Notes: generated by a model from the sequence alone, not told the origin. Shown: positions 1 to 11,581, counted from the first letter of the stretch. The stretch is DNA of 64,000 nucleotides from Rhynchosporium graminicola (GCA_900074885.1 FJUW01000051.1:273513-337512); one strand, 5' to 3'. Program-made: numbers and translations.

Positions 1-1045
1 ACGCGCGACCTTATAAAGCTTTACTTATACTACGTATACCGCTATTTCGGAGCTCTATTAATAATTACTTCTGATAGAGGGCTTTAATTCGTTTCCTATT
101 TTTAGACTATAGTTATTATAATTCTCGGTACTAAAAGATAGCTTTCTATAGCAGACTACCTGTAAATAGATAGCTAAATAGAGATCTATAACTAATATTT
201 CTAACGCAGATTACGACTTTTTATCTCTTACTATTAAGACGACTAGTCGGAATTCTTACTTATTATAGACTACGCTCAGATAACTCTCCCTTACGAATCC
301 CTTAGAGGTCTCTTACCCTTTAAGGTTATTTATAGATATATACCCCGCGTTAATTAGAATTAGAAAGACTTACTTAACTCTACTACACCTACTAATAAGT
401 TGAATACTTAGTAAGCTCTAGATTACGCTAATCGCCTACGCGATACTTAGACTACTACTTAATCTAGCCTCTAATATACATAAGCTAAGATATCCTAATC
501 CTATAATCGCTCACGCCGTAAAGTCGACTTCACTATAGATAACCTTATCTAGCTAGATATACGCTACTTTACGAGTACTCGATCTAGTAAAAAACTCGAC
601 TTCCCGACTAACGGACCTTTCTATATAATTAAAAAGGTCAGAAGCTCTTATCATCTAGAGCTCCCTACTAGTATGAAAGTATATAACGTATTCCCTGCTG
701 CTAAGCTACGGAAGTATCTAAACGACCCCTTACTAGGATAAACCTTACTACTACTACTACTTATTAATATCACTAGTAACAATAAATAGGAGATCGAAGA
801 TATACTTGCGTGCTATAAGCAGCGTAATAGCCTCTTATACCGAGTTTCCTAGTTAAATCAAGATATCGATCTTATATAGTACAACGCTATAGACGTCAAA
901 TACGCTCCCGCTAAGCTATAATAATTCTACTTTAATAACCTAACATAAGCTAGACCTCCTGCTAGATTACCTAATTAGCTAAAAGCTTTCTACGATAGAA
1001 TTAATAATTACGACTACCTTAATAGAAATAAGGAGATAGACTAAC
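1..1045 (+). mobile_element. RIP-degraded Gypsy-type LTR retrotransposon, integrase and chromodomain end
   Basis: Conceptual translation through stop codons gives the end of a Gypsy (chromovirus-type) integrase. An ITSDRG..FVS block lies near 65-100 (the SDRGxQF core with Gln as TAG), a DDWSEFL block near 235-255, and a GPFYIIKKV / LELPTSMKVYNVFP block near 610-700. A chromodomain-like stretch (EIEDILACY..RNSLLYRVSW) follows at about 790-860. Nearly every Gln and Trp position is TAG or TAA and the DNA is depleted of CA/TG, the hallmark of RIP. The element continues past the left edge. It is non-functional. Assignment to Gypsy is secure; the subfamily is not. Confidence 0.85.
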
Positions 1046-1290
1046 GCTCGAGGGCGAGCTTTTTTCGGAGGAGGAAGTAGTATAAAAACTAGTCAGGTTT
1101 AGAGGTCTCTCCCTATTAGTAGAAACACTTACTACTAAGCGAGATTACACGAGTAGAGTTTAGGGGCCCCTTTTCATATATATACTTCTATTCTCTCTCT
1201 ACTTCTTCACTCCTTAGTTATAGATTCTCAAGTGATTCTTACTACTTCATATTCATAGAAATATAAGGTCTTATTACTCAGGTAGTTTTG
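1046..1290 (+). repeat. Probable RIP-degraded LTR of the Gypsy element
   Basis: This non-coding AT-rich stretch directly follows the chromodomain end of the Gypsy pol remnant and precedes an unrelated Copia remnant, the position expected for a 3' LTR. A TATA-like run (catatatatac) lies near 1178. I cannot define the TG..CA ends because RIP has altered them and no second LTR is in the window. Boundaries are approximate. Confidence 0.4.
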
Positions 1291-2860
1291 AGACCTTTCT
1301 AGAGCAAGCGTCACAGTTTAATCGCTATAGGGATCTTTAAATTAGTCTATAAAGATAAATTACTAGCCGGAGCTAGGGTCTTTAATACTAAATTCATCGA
1401 CTAGATAAAATTTAAGAGTATATAGAAGGCTTACAAGAAGTCTAGACTAGTTATATAAGCGTATAACGACTCTAGAAAGAACTAAGTACTTACTATATTA
1501 TTAACTATTCAACGAGTTAGCTAACAACTACTACTAGTATACGTAGTTATACACCCTAAGTTTAAGGTATATAGCTATAATATTACATAAGCTTATACTT
1601 AGTCTACGTCATACCTAATACGTGACTTCTTTATGCGCCCTCTAAAGGAGATTCTGGCTTAGTTATATTAGTTTTTGCGGTACGTTAGGCCTATATATAG
1701 TATACTAGAATCAGCGAACTATTAGTTCGGTATATACTATAGACATAAGGTTAAGAAGCTCCATATAGTACTATCGACGTTCGATACGTATCTACTATCT
1801 GTTTCAGGTGAAGCTAGTATAGGAGCTCTTAATCTTCAGATTAACGATACCTTCTTCGTTAGTAATAAGACCTTTATAAACGCAGAAGAGAGAGAGCTAT
1901 AGAAAGCCGGATTCAAGTCGAACGAGAGAGAATAGTTAACTACTTTATACTTAATTAACTTCAATAGAGGTCATATTACCTTAGAAACTAATAGCTCTAT
2001 TCGACTATCTTAATAATCGTACAATAAGATATTAAGAATAATTAAGAAGGAACTAGTTAATCTTACTAACTCCTATAGAGGTATATAATAAGGTCTTACC
2101 TAAATCGAGCAATTTACCGCCTAGAGAGCTAGAGGTTTATACCTAGTAACTATTTCTTAGCCGGAAGTATTATTTAATATCTCTTTTACTACTTAAACTA
2201 TAAATCCGATAGAGAAAGACTTTAAGCTCTTAAATAAGAGAATCTTATAGTAAAAGCTTAACTATAGTAAAAGTCTCTAATATATTAAATTAGATAAGAA
2301 GTCTCTTAAACTCGTCGTATTTACTAACAGTTTATTTACTAATTTGAAAGACTTCTACTCTTAAATTAGCTATATCTACGTACTTATAGATAAGTATAAT
2401 AAGGTAAACGTTATTTACTAGTCTTCGGTCTGCTATAAGAGAGTTACTAGATCTATACTAGCCTCTGAACTATACGCTATATCAGAAGGTTTTAATATAG
2501 CCGGTGCTATTAAGACTACTATTAAGTAGATTATAGAGATTATAGTACTACTTTTGATTATAGTTACTAATTCTAAATCTTTATACGACTACGTAGTACG
2601 ACTTAATACTATAAGAGAGAAGAGATTAATAATCGACCTTATATATCTATATTAAGCGTACGAAAGAAAGGAGATATCGGAGGTAATTTAGGTAGTAGGG
2701 CTAGATAACCCTACGGATACGATAACTAAGACGAATTGCAACGGAGCTTTAAAGGAGCTATTATATACGAATCTATTAGTTATTAAGCCTATAGAATAAG
2801 TAGATAGAAGGAATTTAGATAACTTGAAGCCGGAAGAGAGCTTATAAGGCGTTTAGTTTA
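1291..2860 (+). mobile_element. RIP-degraded Copia-type retrotransposon, reverse transcriptase/RNase H remnant
   Basis: The plus strand, read through many stops, gives the Copia RT series: AGARVFNTKFID near 1360-1400, KKSRLVI.AYND near 1435-1470, a TIQRVS block near 1505, and FFMRPLKE near 1628. The RNase H portion follows, with VVFTNSLFTN near 2310 and RSILASELYAISEGF near 2450-2500, then a NPTDTITK motif near 2705-2730. Gln and Trp codons are TAG/TAA and CA/TG dinucleotides are depleted, as expected from RIP. It is 5' truncated relative to a complete Copia element (no gag or integrase seen) and is dead. Confidence 0.85.
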
Positions 2861-3120
2861 GTTATCTTTTAAGCAGAATCTTTAGACCCGGGACCTGATC
2901 ACGTGGAACCCTATATACTATATAATACTTCTGTACGAATAGTACTACGGTACTACTCTTACTAGAAGGTAAAAGCGTTATTTTCATACGGAGAAGTAGA
3001 TAGTTTAGAGCTACTTTAAAGTACTCCTAGTATTAGTCTATAGTTATTAGTCTATAGTCACGTGTTAGTCGAGTATCTGCGCCGGGGTTTAGCCGGCCGG
3101 ATATATCTCCCTTACGGAGT
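2861..3120. repeat. AT-rich tail of the Copia remnant, possible LTR; edge of the RIP-affected block
   Basis: Non-coding sequence with the same CA/TG-poor composition continues from the Copia RNase H remnant to about 3100, near a ccggccgg motif. Beyond about 3120 composition becomes ordinary. It may hold a degraded LTR, but without a partner copy the LTR cannot be delimited. Confidence 0.35.
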
Positions 3121-5950
3121 CTCGACTACCTAGGAAAACCAGCCACGATACAACAGATAATACTACTACTATTATCACTATACTTTAGCTCACGCAGACT
3201 ACTTGATTATACGTACTACGACAGAGTGATACTAACAGCCTCCTTGATTGCTCTTCGATATACTCTCGCGTAGCGTTCTTCGGCACGACACGCGACTTAC
3301 CTTCCCTACTTCGAGGGTCCTGTCCTGAAAACTCCAAGCAACCATTTCACAGTCCGAGTGTATCACCTACATTTCAAACTTTCGCGGAATCTAAATCGTC
3401 ATTCCGGACACAGACTTTTCGCATCTCTAGGCATAAGAACTAGCTCTTCAACCTAGTACCGACAAGAGGCGCGAAGAAGCGCCGCGAACGCAGAGCTGGA
3501 GGATCAATCTCAGTATCGGCGTGTATCATTCCAAGTCGAAGCTGCATTTGTGAGCAGGAATAGCAAGATTGAATCGGCGAAATGGCCGAAGTTGAAGATT
3601 TGGGTGCTGGTCAATCCTAATGATATATCATTCTTGCATGTATGGTTCTCCGCCGAGAATCATCTGGGTTTGAAAACTAACTCTTAGTAGCCTCATATGA
3701 CGCCTGCTCAATTTCAGCACGTCTTGAACAACGTAACTTCACGCAGAGCACTCAAATCGCTCAAGCTCAAGCCCCTGACTTGCCAGATGACATCACCAAG
3801 GACGCGAAAGAATCGAGCCAGATAATGGATGCCACAGTGACCGCGATAATAAAAAACAACTTGGCACCGCCATTCGCAACATATAGAAGCCGACTAATCA
3901 TCACAACGTAATGCTAACGCCTCTGGAAGCATCGGCGCTAGTCGCTGGATAAAGAAGCAAATCCGCAAAATCGAGACAGTAAACCTTACGCCAACTTGGA
4001 TTTTTTCATGCACTCTCAGAACAAGGTCATTGCTGGTCTTCGATATCTCCTGGATGCATACGAGAAGAAGTTAAGTGACATACTTTGGTGCGTAAGCATA
4101 GCCATAAAATATTTCGTTAAGCTTACTGGTCCTAATCTTTAGCTTTTAACTTTCTTTTTGACTCGGCTAACAGTCAACTTAGGGTGGCTGGCTCAAAATC
4201 CTTCGGAATCTATGGGCAGATTTTTTCTGATGTAAGAGATGGCAAATTAGACATGGGAGTGTCGAGGAGCGAGTACATATTAGAATGCCACAAATCTCAA
4301 ATGCTGCAACGCCGACTTACTTTTGCAAATGTCACCAACAAAAGAAATGTACGCCAGCTTAAATACATGAAGAGCTTGGAATCCAAAACGGAAACAAGCC
4401 TGCCCTCCTACAGAAGCTAGTATGTTAAATTTGACAAGCTTGCTGCAAGCCAGAGAAGAAGCCAATTTGCGGTAAGAGCAGGAATTGAAATCCTTCCGGG
4501 ACAAACAGGCCAGCCACAGATATCTCAGATCCAAGGAGGATTGGGAGCTTGTCGAGCACTTGTGGGCAGGTTTGAAGTCACAAATGGGGTCGAAATTGGC
4601 TGGCGATTTTGTCGTGGCGTACATTGGCCCAATGAAGATTGTTCTATCTAATTTGACCAAATCTCTAGGATTGGGTACGTTAGACACGGCAATCACGATT
4701 GTGACGAGCGCAACATCTCAAAAGGTTCAAGAGGAAATGAATACTCTTCCGGCTAGGTACACTGACGGAATCAAATCCTTGCTTCTTCGTTCCCCCTTTG
4801 AAAATAACCTCACAATCTCCATTAGTCATTTTTCTGGGTCATCAAGTAACTTGGATCCAACAATTCGGTCTCTCCATGAAATCAAAACTACTACAGTGGA
4901 TATTCAGAAAGATCAAACGCTTCATTGCGGTATGGTGGAAATGCATCGGTCAAACGCGCGAGGCATACCGCTAGCCTAAGGCCGTCGGCGATGCTCATGC
5001 CATTCATCTCAACTCCTGTAAGTCTACTACTTGGATGAATACGCGCTATGATCTTCTTTGTAGTGATAAGAACAGGCTCGATCTCCAAAGAGAAGACAAA
5101 GAGGCACAGATCATGGTGCAAATCAAAGCAACAATAAAATCGCTTGAAGATGCTCGACGAAGCAACGAAGATCTTCGAAAGAAGCATAGAACTTATCCGG
5201 TTTGGCTCGCCGTCCTACGGATACAACAACAACTCTGACGTCCAAATCGTACTTGACAAGAATCTATAGGTTAAATACCTACTCGGGTAAGTCCATTCTT
5301 GGCTGAAAGTTTCTCAGTACGAAGATCCCTGAACCGAAACTTACTTTTCATTGACGCAAAACCTCATAATTTGAAGATTACGCAACGTGCCCCAGACATT
5401 CTCTTACGCAGGTTAATTCTCAAAGCACGTGATCCTATTGTTGGTTTTGGATTTCGGATATTGAAAATTGTAAGGCTCAGCAATACCCAGCTTGAAAGCC
5501 ATTGCCAGTGCGTGGAGGAGTCACCCCTATTTGAAACTTGAAAGCTGCATGAATGCTATCCCACTCCAATTTCCGCAGGTCCAGATTAGATTTTCGACAG
5601 TCCACTGGACGAGTAGATATTAGGTATATCCTGTCCAACCAACAACAAAAGCTTGCAATCTAGCTCGTCCCTAAATGTACCATCCGTCTCCAAAAATCAG
5701 TACAGTGATGAAAGGCCTTTTCGTCAGTAAAACCAAACGCCAGCACACTGAGAAAATGCCATACATAGCTTTCGAGCACATTGCTGGCATGCAGACCGAA
5801 TCCAAGCCCCCTCTAATCGCTAACGAGAATGCCCAACCCAGAATCTTAGCTATGTATAGGAGTATGTATTATGTCAACTTCTTCCAAATTCGGCGACTCT
5901 GGATATGATCTCTAGTAGATAGTGATCTCGCTTATCAGATATCATGTGAC
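3121..5950 (+). pseudogene. Decayed gene locus with scattered coding remnants, family not recognised
   Basis: The segment has ordinary base composition but no intact gene. Protein-like stretches appear in different plus-strand frames: about 3540-3640 (SAKWPKLKIWVLVNPNDISFLH), about 3988-4087 (a segment ending AGLRYLLDAYEKKLSDILW), 4184-4420, 4485-4979 and 5035-5238. They are interrupted by stops and frameshifts that no plausible set of introns removes. The 4485-4979 piece (164 codons) reads like the helical N-terminal region of a large fungal protein (VEHLWAGLKSQMGSKL..), but I cannot name the family. The locus sits next to the RIP-affected transposons, so decay or leakage of mutation is plausible. 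Confidence 0.35.
5932..5940 (-). promoter_or_regulatory. SreA-type GATA site (exact ATCWGATAA) upstream of the GT90 gene
   Basis: TTATCAGAT on the plus strand is ATCTGATAA on the minus strand, an exact match to the ATCWGATAA consensus reported for fungal iron-regulatory GATA repressors (SreA/SRE/Urbs1). It lies about 350 bp upstream of the GT90 start. About one or two chance matches are expected in a 64 kb window, so function is only suggested. Confidence 0.3.
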
Positions 5951-6289
5951 CACCTCAGGGTCACATGCAAGGTCGTAAATAAGAAGCAAGTTTCAAGTAC
6001 TCGTCGAGAGCGATAGTCATTCAGCAATGAGTCCGAGATTCCCTACCGGTAGAGAATCTTAACTATCAGGGCAGAATATGAGAAGGGAAATAAAACGTGT
6101 CATTTTGAGTGTGCTGCACTCCCATTTGTGGAATATTAGCCTGTGGACACACATCTCCCAAGACATGATCTGACTCCGCAAACTCACCAATTTCTTGTGA
6201 AATTCTTGTCTATTCCTTCACATTTAGAGTGTATCGTCATGCTCTCACCAGTGGATTGGTCGTTCCTTTTCGATGTACGATAGAAAAGC

Positions 6290-7857
6290 ATGATCCTCAC
6301 GCGGCCAAAAATCCAGAGGGCTGCATTATTTGTGACCCTGGTTATCGTGTTGTATAATATCTTTGCTCTGTTCACACAGGGAAGGAGCTATCCGAGCTTA
6401 CTGCCCTCATCTCTGATAAAGTACCCAACGAAAGAGAAGTTTGAAAATCGTGCTCTGGGCGAAGAGCAATGTAGAGCAACATTTCCCGGCCTCACCAAGG
6501 AGATCGATGACGCCGTTGCTCGAGGTTCATTCACGTTTGGTAGAGAGCCATCAGATTCTCAAGGTCTCGTTCAAGGGAGAATAAAAAATGGAAAGGTTTT
6601 GCATCCGATCCTCAGTACCATGTTGTAAACATTGAACCTTTCTATCTAGCTTTACATCATCTCTGCCGATAGTCGAGCTTCTCAGCAAATGCTGTATGTG
6701 AGTAAATCATCAAGAATACAAGAATGGAAATCACTTACGGATCAACAGGAAAGAGACGCGGTTCTCCATCAAATCCACCGCGCAATCATCACATCACCAA
6801 CTTTGCTACCGGACACAATTTTCACCTACTCAATAATCGACTATCCGCGACAGGACGCATGGGCATTTTCCCGCGATCCAAACATGCCTGGAGACTATTG
6901 GGTCATGCCTCATTTCAGCTTCTGGTCATGGCCTCTCCCATTCATAGGCACAATGGACGAGGCACTCGCCAAGATCTCAAACGTAGAGAAGAACACTTCA
7001 TGGGATAAGAAAATAGACAAAGTGGTCTGGAGAGGCACCGCATGGTTTAACTCCATCAGCAACACGAACCTGAGACCGCAATTACTAAAAGCGACGAAAG
7101 GGAAGGAGTGGGCGGATGTCGAGAATTTGCAGTGGGTTTCCGAGACGAAAGGAGCTAATAATTCTATTTCTATCGAGGACTTTTGCAAGTACAAGTACAT
7201 CATATATACAGAGGCGAGCATTCTCATTTGTGTTCTGTATGTCTCCACTGATTTGGTTCAGGGAATCACGTATTCCGGTCGACTGCCTTTTCACCAAGCT
7301 TGTAAAGCGGTGATCATCACACCACCACCAAGCTATCTGATGCACACAACACATCTTATGAGACCTCTTTTCTCCTCAAACCTCCCTTTCTCTGTATCAG
7401 CCAACTCTAAGACGTCTGCAGGGCCGAATACTAGGTGGATGGAATCATATGCGCCTTCACAAGCTAACATCGTATTCGTCGATCCTCACTGGGCGGATCT
7501 TGAACAGACTGTGATGTGGTTACGAGCTCACCCAAGCGTCGCCGAAGGCATAGCGGAACGACAACGGGAACTAGTTGAAAGTAGGGGAATTCTATCTGCA
7601 GCTGCAGAAACTTGTTATTGGCGCTCATGTAAGTAAAGTATCCGCCCTCAGGGTCTCAGTGATCTTGGATCGGAATTAGTTTTCCTTTCTTGATCCTAAC
7701 TCTGACCTGAAACATCGATCATTTAATATGCTAAGTTTTGGCAGTGGTTAGAGGATGGAGTGAAGTCGCAATACCTGAGGCGAGTGCTTGGAAGGATGTT
7801 GGAGAAGGGGTTAGATGGGAGACGTTTAGTTTGTCTATGAGATCTGGATGGGAATAA
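6290..7857 (+). CDS. Glycosyltransferase family 90 (CAP10-like) type II membrane protein
   Basis: Predicted Golgi/ER glycosyltransferase of the GT90/CAP10 group (xylosyl- or glucosyl-transfer; substrate not inferable). The ATG at 6290 is followed by one membrane segment at residues ~9-27 (ALFVTLVIVLYNIFALFT), typical of a type II Golgi enzyme. Exons are 6290-6595, 6650-7628 and 7745-7857; all junctions keep frame. The core matches the family: GRIKNGKLYIISAD, IDKVVWRGTAW, YKYIIYTE-GITYSGRLPFHQACKAVI, and NIVFVDPHWADLEQTVMWLR. The C-terminus LVRGWSEVAIPE is encoded by the last exon. A further 48-nt in-frame segment (7214-7261) starts GC, ends AG and has a CTGAT branch point; it interrupts the conserved E-G junction, so it is probably a GC-AG intron. 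Product is 449 aa with that intron removed, 465 aa without. Confidence 0.8.
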
Positions 7858-8228
7858 AGGATTTTTGAATGAAGAATCATACTTTTGATCGTTTGATTCT
7901 AGTAGCCTACGTAGAGCTTACCTAAAAATTCTGGTTTTCAAAACCTTTGCATTCTCCTTGCATTCTGTCCGCCTTCATGTATCATACAGCTAAGCTCTTA
8001 GTATCGCGCGAACAACGGTCTCAGGAAAGATTCAAATGAATAAGTTACAGGAGATCTGAGTAATTTATCCGTTTGTGCTGTAATCTGAAGCGTTTTTTCA
8101 GCTAGCTATGCTTCGAAATTAAATAGGTTCCTAACACGGAATGCTAAGTAAACAAACCTTTTCCTTACTACTGTTCTGCCAACTAAGCCTAGAGAACTAT
8201 ATTGATATAAGTATTTGGCAAGATTTAT
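7858..8228. other. Short intergenic region between convergent GT90 and MFS genes
   Basis: 371 bp between the stop codons of two convergent genes. It should hold both 3' UTRs. I see no open frame, repeat or other feature. Confidence 0.6.
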
Positions 8229-10220
8229 CTAGAACACAACTCCTTTGGTCTGCGACATCTGAGAAACCTTCAGATTTCTCAGCATAAACATCCAAATGAA
8301 GGACAAGCACATGATCCCTGTACCAGCAGCCAGCATTCGAGTCTGTGCATAACCGTATGCTTGCTGAATGCCGAGACGCTCTGGAGACCCCACAGGATAG
8401 CTAAGCTGCGTAGGTAAGTCTGCGTAGATCGTCATCAGGTTAGGCAGCGCAGATTCAGGCAAGTATCGGCCTAGTGCCCTGGCGAAGGTGTTCGTCCAAA
8501 TAGCTCCGGAGATCGCACTACCGATCGCACTGCCAATTGTGCCCGCAACAAAAAGAATTGCAAGAGCGGCTGCAACGTGTTGATGATCTACGGCTGCTAA
8601 GACTGCGAGTTGCATGCAGAGGATAAAGACTGCTCCACCTATCGAGATGAAAACTTCGCACATGATGAGGAAGCCAACCTTTGTATTGGGCTTGCGGAAA
8701 TAGATCATCAGGCCTAGGGAGAAGACGTATAGAGGAACCGCCCAGAAAAAGAGCCATTTGAAGCGACCAGTTCGACGAATCAGGTAGCCGACAAAGAATA
8801 GCAAGACTCCGGAGACAATCGAGAATGTGCTATTGATGTAACCTGCCTCGCTTACACTTATATTGCTGACGACTTGGAGGAAAGACGTGAAGTAGTTGGC
8901 CCAGCAAGAATATGACATTTGGTATGTCAAATCGATAAGACAGGCAGCGATGACCGTCCGATCAGTTAAGAAATTGTGCTTCATGAATGGAGCAGGTGCC
9001 AAATAGGCTTGGTGGAGACCGAAGATGACTAGCATGACGAATCCAGTCACTATCATTCCAATAATGTAGGGAGTCTTCCAGCCTTGTGGCGCAGAGTAAG
9101 CAAGGGTGAAAGGTAGCAAGAACATTGTAATGCCTCCGGCGAGGAGGAACACGCCAGGAACTGTGAAGAAAGCAATCAGTAAAGGATGTTCTGAGGAATC
9201 TTTACCGACTTTTCACCTACGATCGAATTGCACAATAAACCACCAAATCTTTTGTGGAATGGTCCTTCCACTGCTCTTCTTCTCGTATAGGCCTCGTTTC
9301 ACGGCCTTGCGAAGGTTGAGCTTCAGAATAAGGAAGAGTGGCATTGTAACGACGGGTAGAATGATAGCGAAACATCCGAATCCCCAGCGCCAGTTGACGT
9401 GTTTGAGGAAACCCTCGGCAGCTTTGGATCCAGCAAAGGCAGTGATCATATATGGGGAGCTTGTGAATGCAAATGCAAGACCTCTGTTTCTCAGGTTCGT
9501 AGAGTCGGCAGCCAGTACACACACGACGTAGATAAGACCCGAGAAGCCAACGGAGTAGAAGATCTAGTATTGATATGTCAGTTCCATTTTCTTACGTACC
9601 AAATGATTAGGTCAGGCTTACCTGTGCTGCGCAGAATGTGGCTAGATTCTGGGATACAGCCATAAGAATGAGTCCTATCGTAGAGAATACGACCAGGACA
9701 GCGAATCCTTCCGCCCGGCCCCAGACATCCAGCATTTTCGCAACTGGGATGTAAGTCGCGGCTGCCATGGCGCTTGAAACGATTTCAATCGTGGTCATGA
9801 GAGAGTGAGACTTGAAGTCACTGGTAACGTATGGGAGGAGACTGGCGAGTATTGACAGTCTCATTCCATTCGTCAGGAACAAAAGCCAGATGCTGTCGGC
9901 AGGAGTGAAGTCAGCATTTGCCCTTGGAGAGATAGAAAATATGTCAGGGAGATAACAAGTACTTACAAGCACAACAGTGCAGCAAGTGACTTCTTTGTCC
10001 ATGCCAGTGTCACGGCTTCAATCTGCTGGACACCAGCTTGAGCATCTTCAGTTGGAAGTTCCTCTTTAGTCTGGTAATCCGAAAGGTCTGCAGCTGCTTG
10101 CTTGTTGTCCGAAGTAATGGCATCTGTGGTCGCTTGGGTTTCGATGTCGTGACTGCTGTTCGGAGTGACTTGAGACTCGCCAGCTGCCTGGCGACCTTTG
10201 AATTTGTCCATGATGGCCAT
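8229..10220 (-). CDS. MFS siderophore-iron transporter (Sit1/ARN/Mir family)
   Basis: A plasma-membrane proton symporter family for ferric siderophores. Exons on the minus strand are 10220-9967, 9892-9622, 9563-9221 and 9160-8229, giving 1,800 nt and 599 aa, the usual length for 14-TM siderophore transporters. All three introns (74, 58, 60 bp) are GT-AG and keep frame. The start is the first in-frame ATG (MAIMDKFKG); the longer open frame upstream has no ATG. A ~70-residue acidic cytosolic N-terminus precedes LCFIWLLFLTNGMRLSI (TM1). Further family blocks are TYIPVAKMLDVWGRAEGF, NLRNRGLAFAFTSSPYMITA, VNWRWGFGCFAIILP, GVFLLAGGITMFLLPF and WANYFTSFLQVV. The specific siderophore cannot be told. 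Tandem GATA sites lie 257 bp upstream, which fits iron repression. Confidence 0.88.
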
Positions 10221-10476
10221 CGTGATTATAACTGCACTTGATGGTACGGACAGAATGAAGGAGCAGTAGTCAGGCAATTTAAGGATTAAATTGCAGCAAG
10301 TCGGAGCTTAAAGCCTCTGACCGGCCGTTGTACACATGCAGACTCCTGGGTCGGATGATCTAAAAAGGAGCTTAGTGGTCCCGTATATTAGAAGAGACCC
10401 GACTTGGCTGTTGGTGGCGGGTGAGAGAGGGGCGAGGAGATAGAGTTCCAGACCCAACAGCGCGGATTCATCTGAA

Positions 10477-10496
10477 ATTAGATAAGATTAGATAAG
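10477..10496 (+). promoter_or_regulatory. Two head-to-tail near-consensus SreA/GATA sites in the siderophore transporter promoter
   Basis: The 10-bp unit ATTAGATAAG occurs twice in perfect tandem, so two GATA cores sit one helical turn apart. Each ATTAGATAA differs from the iron-repressor consensus ATCWGATAA at one position (T for C). They lie 257 bp upstream of the transporter start, and another HGATAR core (AGATAG) lies at about 10438. Genes of this family are known targets of SreA-type GATA repressors. Binding here is inferred. Confidence 0.5.
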
Positions 10497-10767
10497 ATCA
10501 ACTGAAAGGCAATCTCTGACCAGTGGGAAGCGACTGCGGAAGAAACAGGGAGCTTGAGCGAAAAAAAATCGACACATAAGTGGACTGCGGATGGCTGGCT
10601 CACTTAGCATAATGCTTGCCAAGATGAAATGTTTGTTTACGGCAATGAGCGACGCGGCACGGCATGAGGTGCGCTTATTGAGCATGAAATATTTTTGATA
10701 AGTAAAGTACGACTCTGACAGTGGAAAAAGAGTATGTATAAGGGAATTTCAGACACGTCGCATTCTT

Positions 10768-11013
10768 CCGGTGAACGCAATTATTTGCACACAAAAATAA
10801 AGATGTGTAGGAGCACGACAATCATTCAGCAACTACTATCTCGAACTGAATTTGAGTGGTTTTAACAGGTAGGAGGGCTACTCGCGAGTAGACAAATATG
10901 AAAGTCAAGACTTTTGCTCCGCTCCTTATTCTATAGGTTTGGATGCAGAATAGGGTCTGGGATGATTTTCTGCGTTCCCGCCTATTATGTGTGCAAATAA
11001 TTGCGTACACCGG
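10768..11013. mobile_element. MITE-like element with 25-bp terminal inverted repeats
   Basis: A 25-bp sequence at 10768-10792 (begins CCGGTGAACGCAATTATTTG) recurs as its reverse complement at 10989-11013 with one mismatch (GAAC versus GTAC). The unit is 246 bp and has no coding capacity, as expected for a miniature inverted-repeat element. It lies between the siderophore transporter promoter and the GNAT gene. No clear target-site duplication is visible and the transposase family is unknown. Near its centre (10878-10891) is a perfect 14-bp palindrome, CTACTCGCGAGTAG. Confidence 0.6.
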
Positions 11014-11580
11014 GAGGCATTGCCGGCGTCACTGCTAGTCAGGATATAATAAGTAAAGGCCATAGCTAAATCGCAGGACGCTAAAATTATATTGACTTGG
11101 CGGCTATATCTAAAGACCTTCCTATTAGTATTCATTAGTACTGTGCGGTTATAGCTATTGATATTTAATGCAAATATTCTTAATTACCTGATTACCCCTA
11201 AGGCTGAAAATCCAAAATGGAATTATTCAGACTCTCTTTAATGCTCTACTACTACTGCTACTAATCTTCATGATACTACTACTACTCTTTATGATACTAT
11301 GACTTTTGATACCTCTTAAGCTTATAACCCTACGCTCTTCAAAGCAATTTATAGTGATATTGCCTCTGGATTTGCCATATGCAATAGCGATACAAATGAT
11401 TGGAGAGCAATTGATCTGCTTGTTGCGTTCCCAAGAACGAAGACCCAGAACGCAACATCGAGAATGTTTAACAGGCTGCTTGACATGAAGCTATTCACTA
11501 ATCCTGGCCTCTATCAAATGATCGGCACTTTGTGAGCGAGATTATATCATACTCGAGTCGTACATGGACTGAAAGTACGA
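11014..11580. other. AT-rich intergenic region with degenerate trinucleotide repeats
   Basis: Roughly 11,030-11,310 is AT-rich with low CA/TG and looks like a RIP-affected relic. About 11,245-11,310 holds degenerate CTA/TAC runs. At 11422-11456 there is a hairpin with perfect 9-bp arms (GTTGCGTTC / GAACGCAAC, 17-nt loop). No gene is recognised. Confidence 0.4.
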
Positions 11581-11581
11581 C

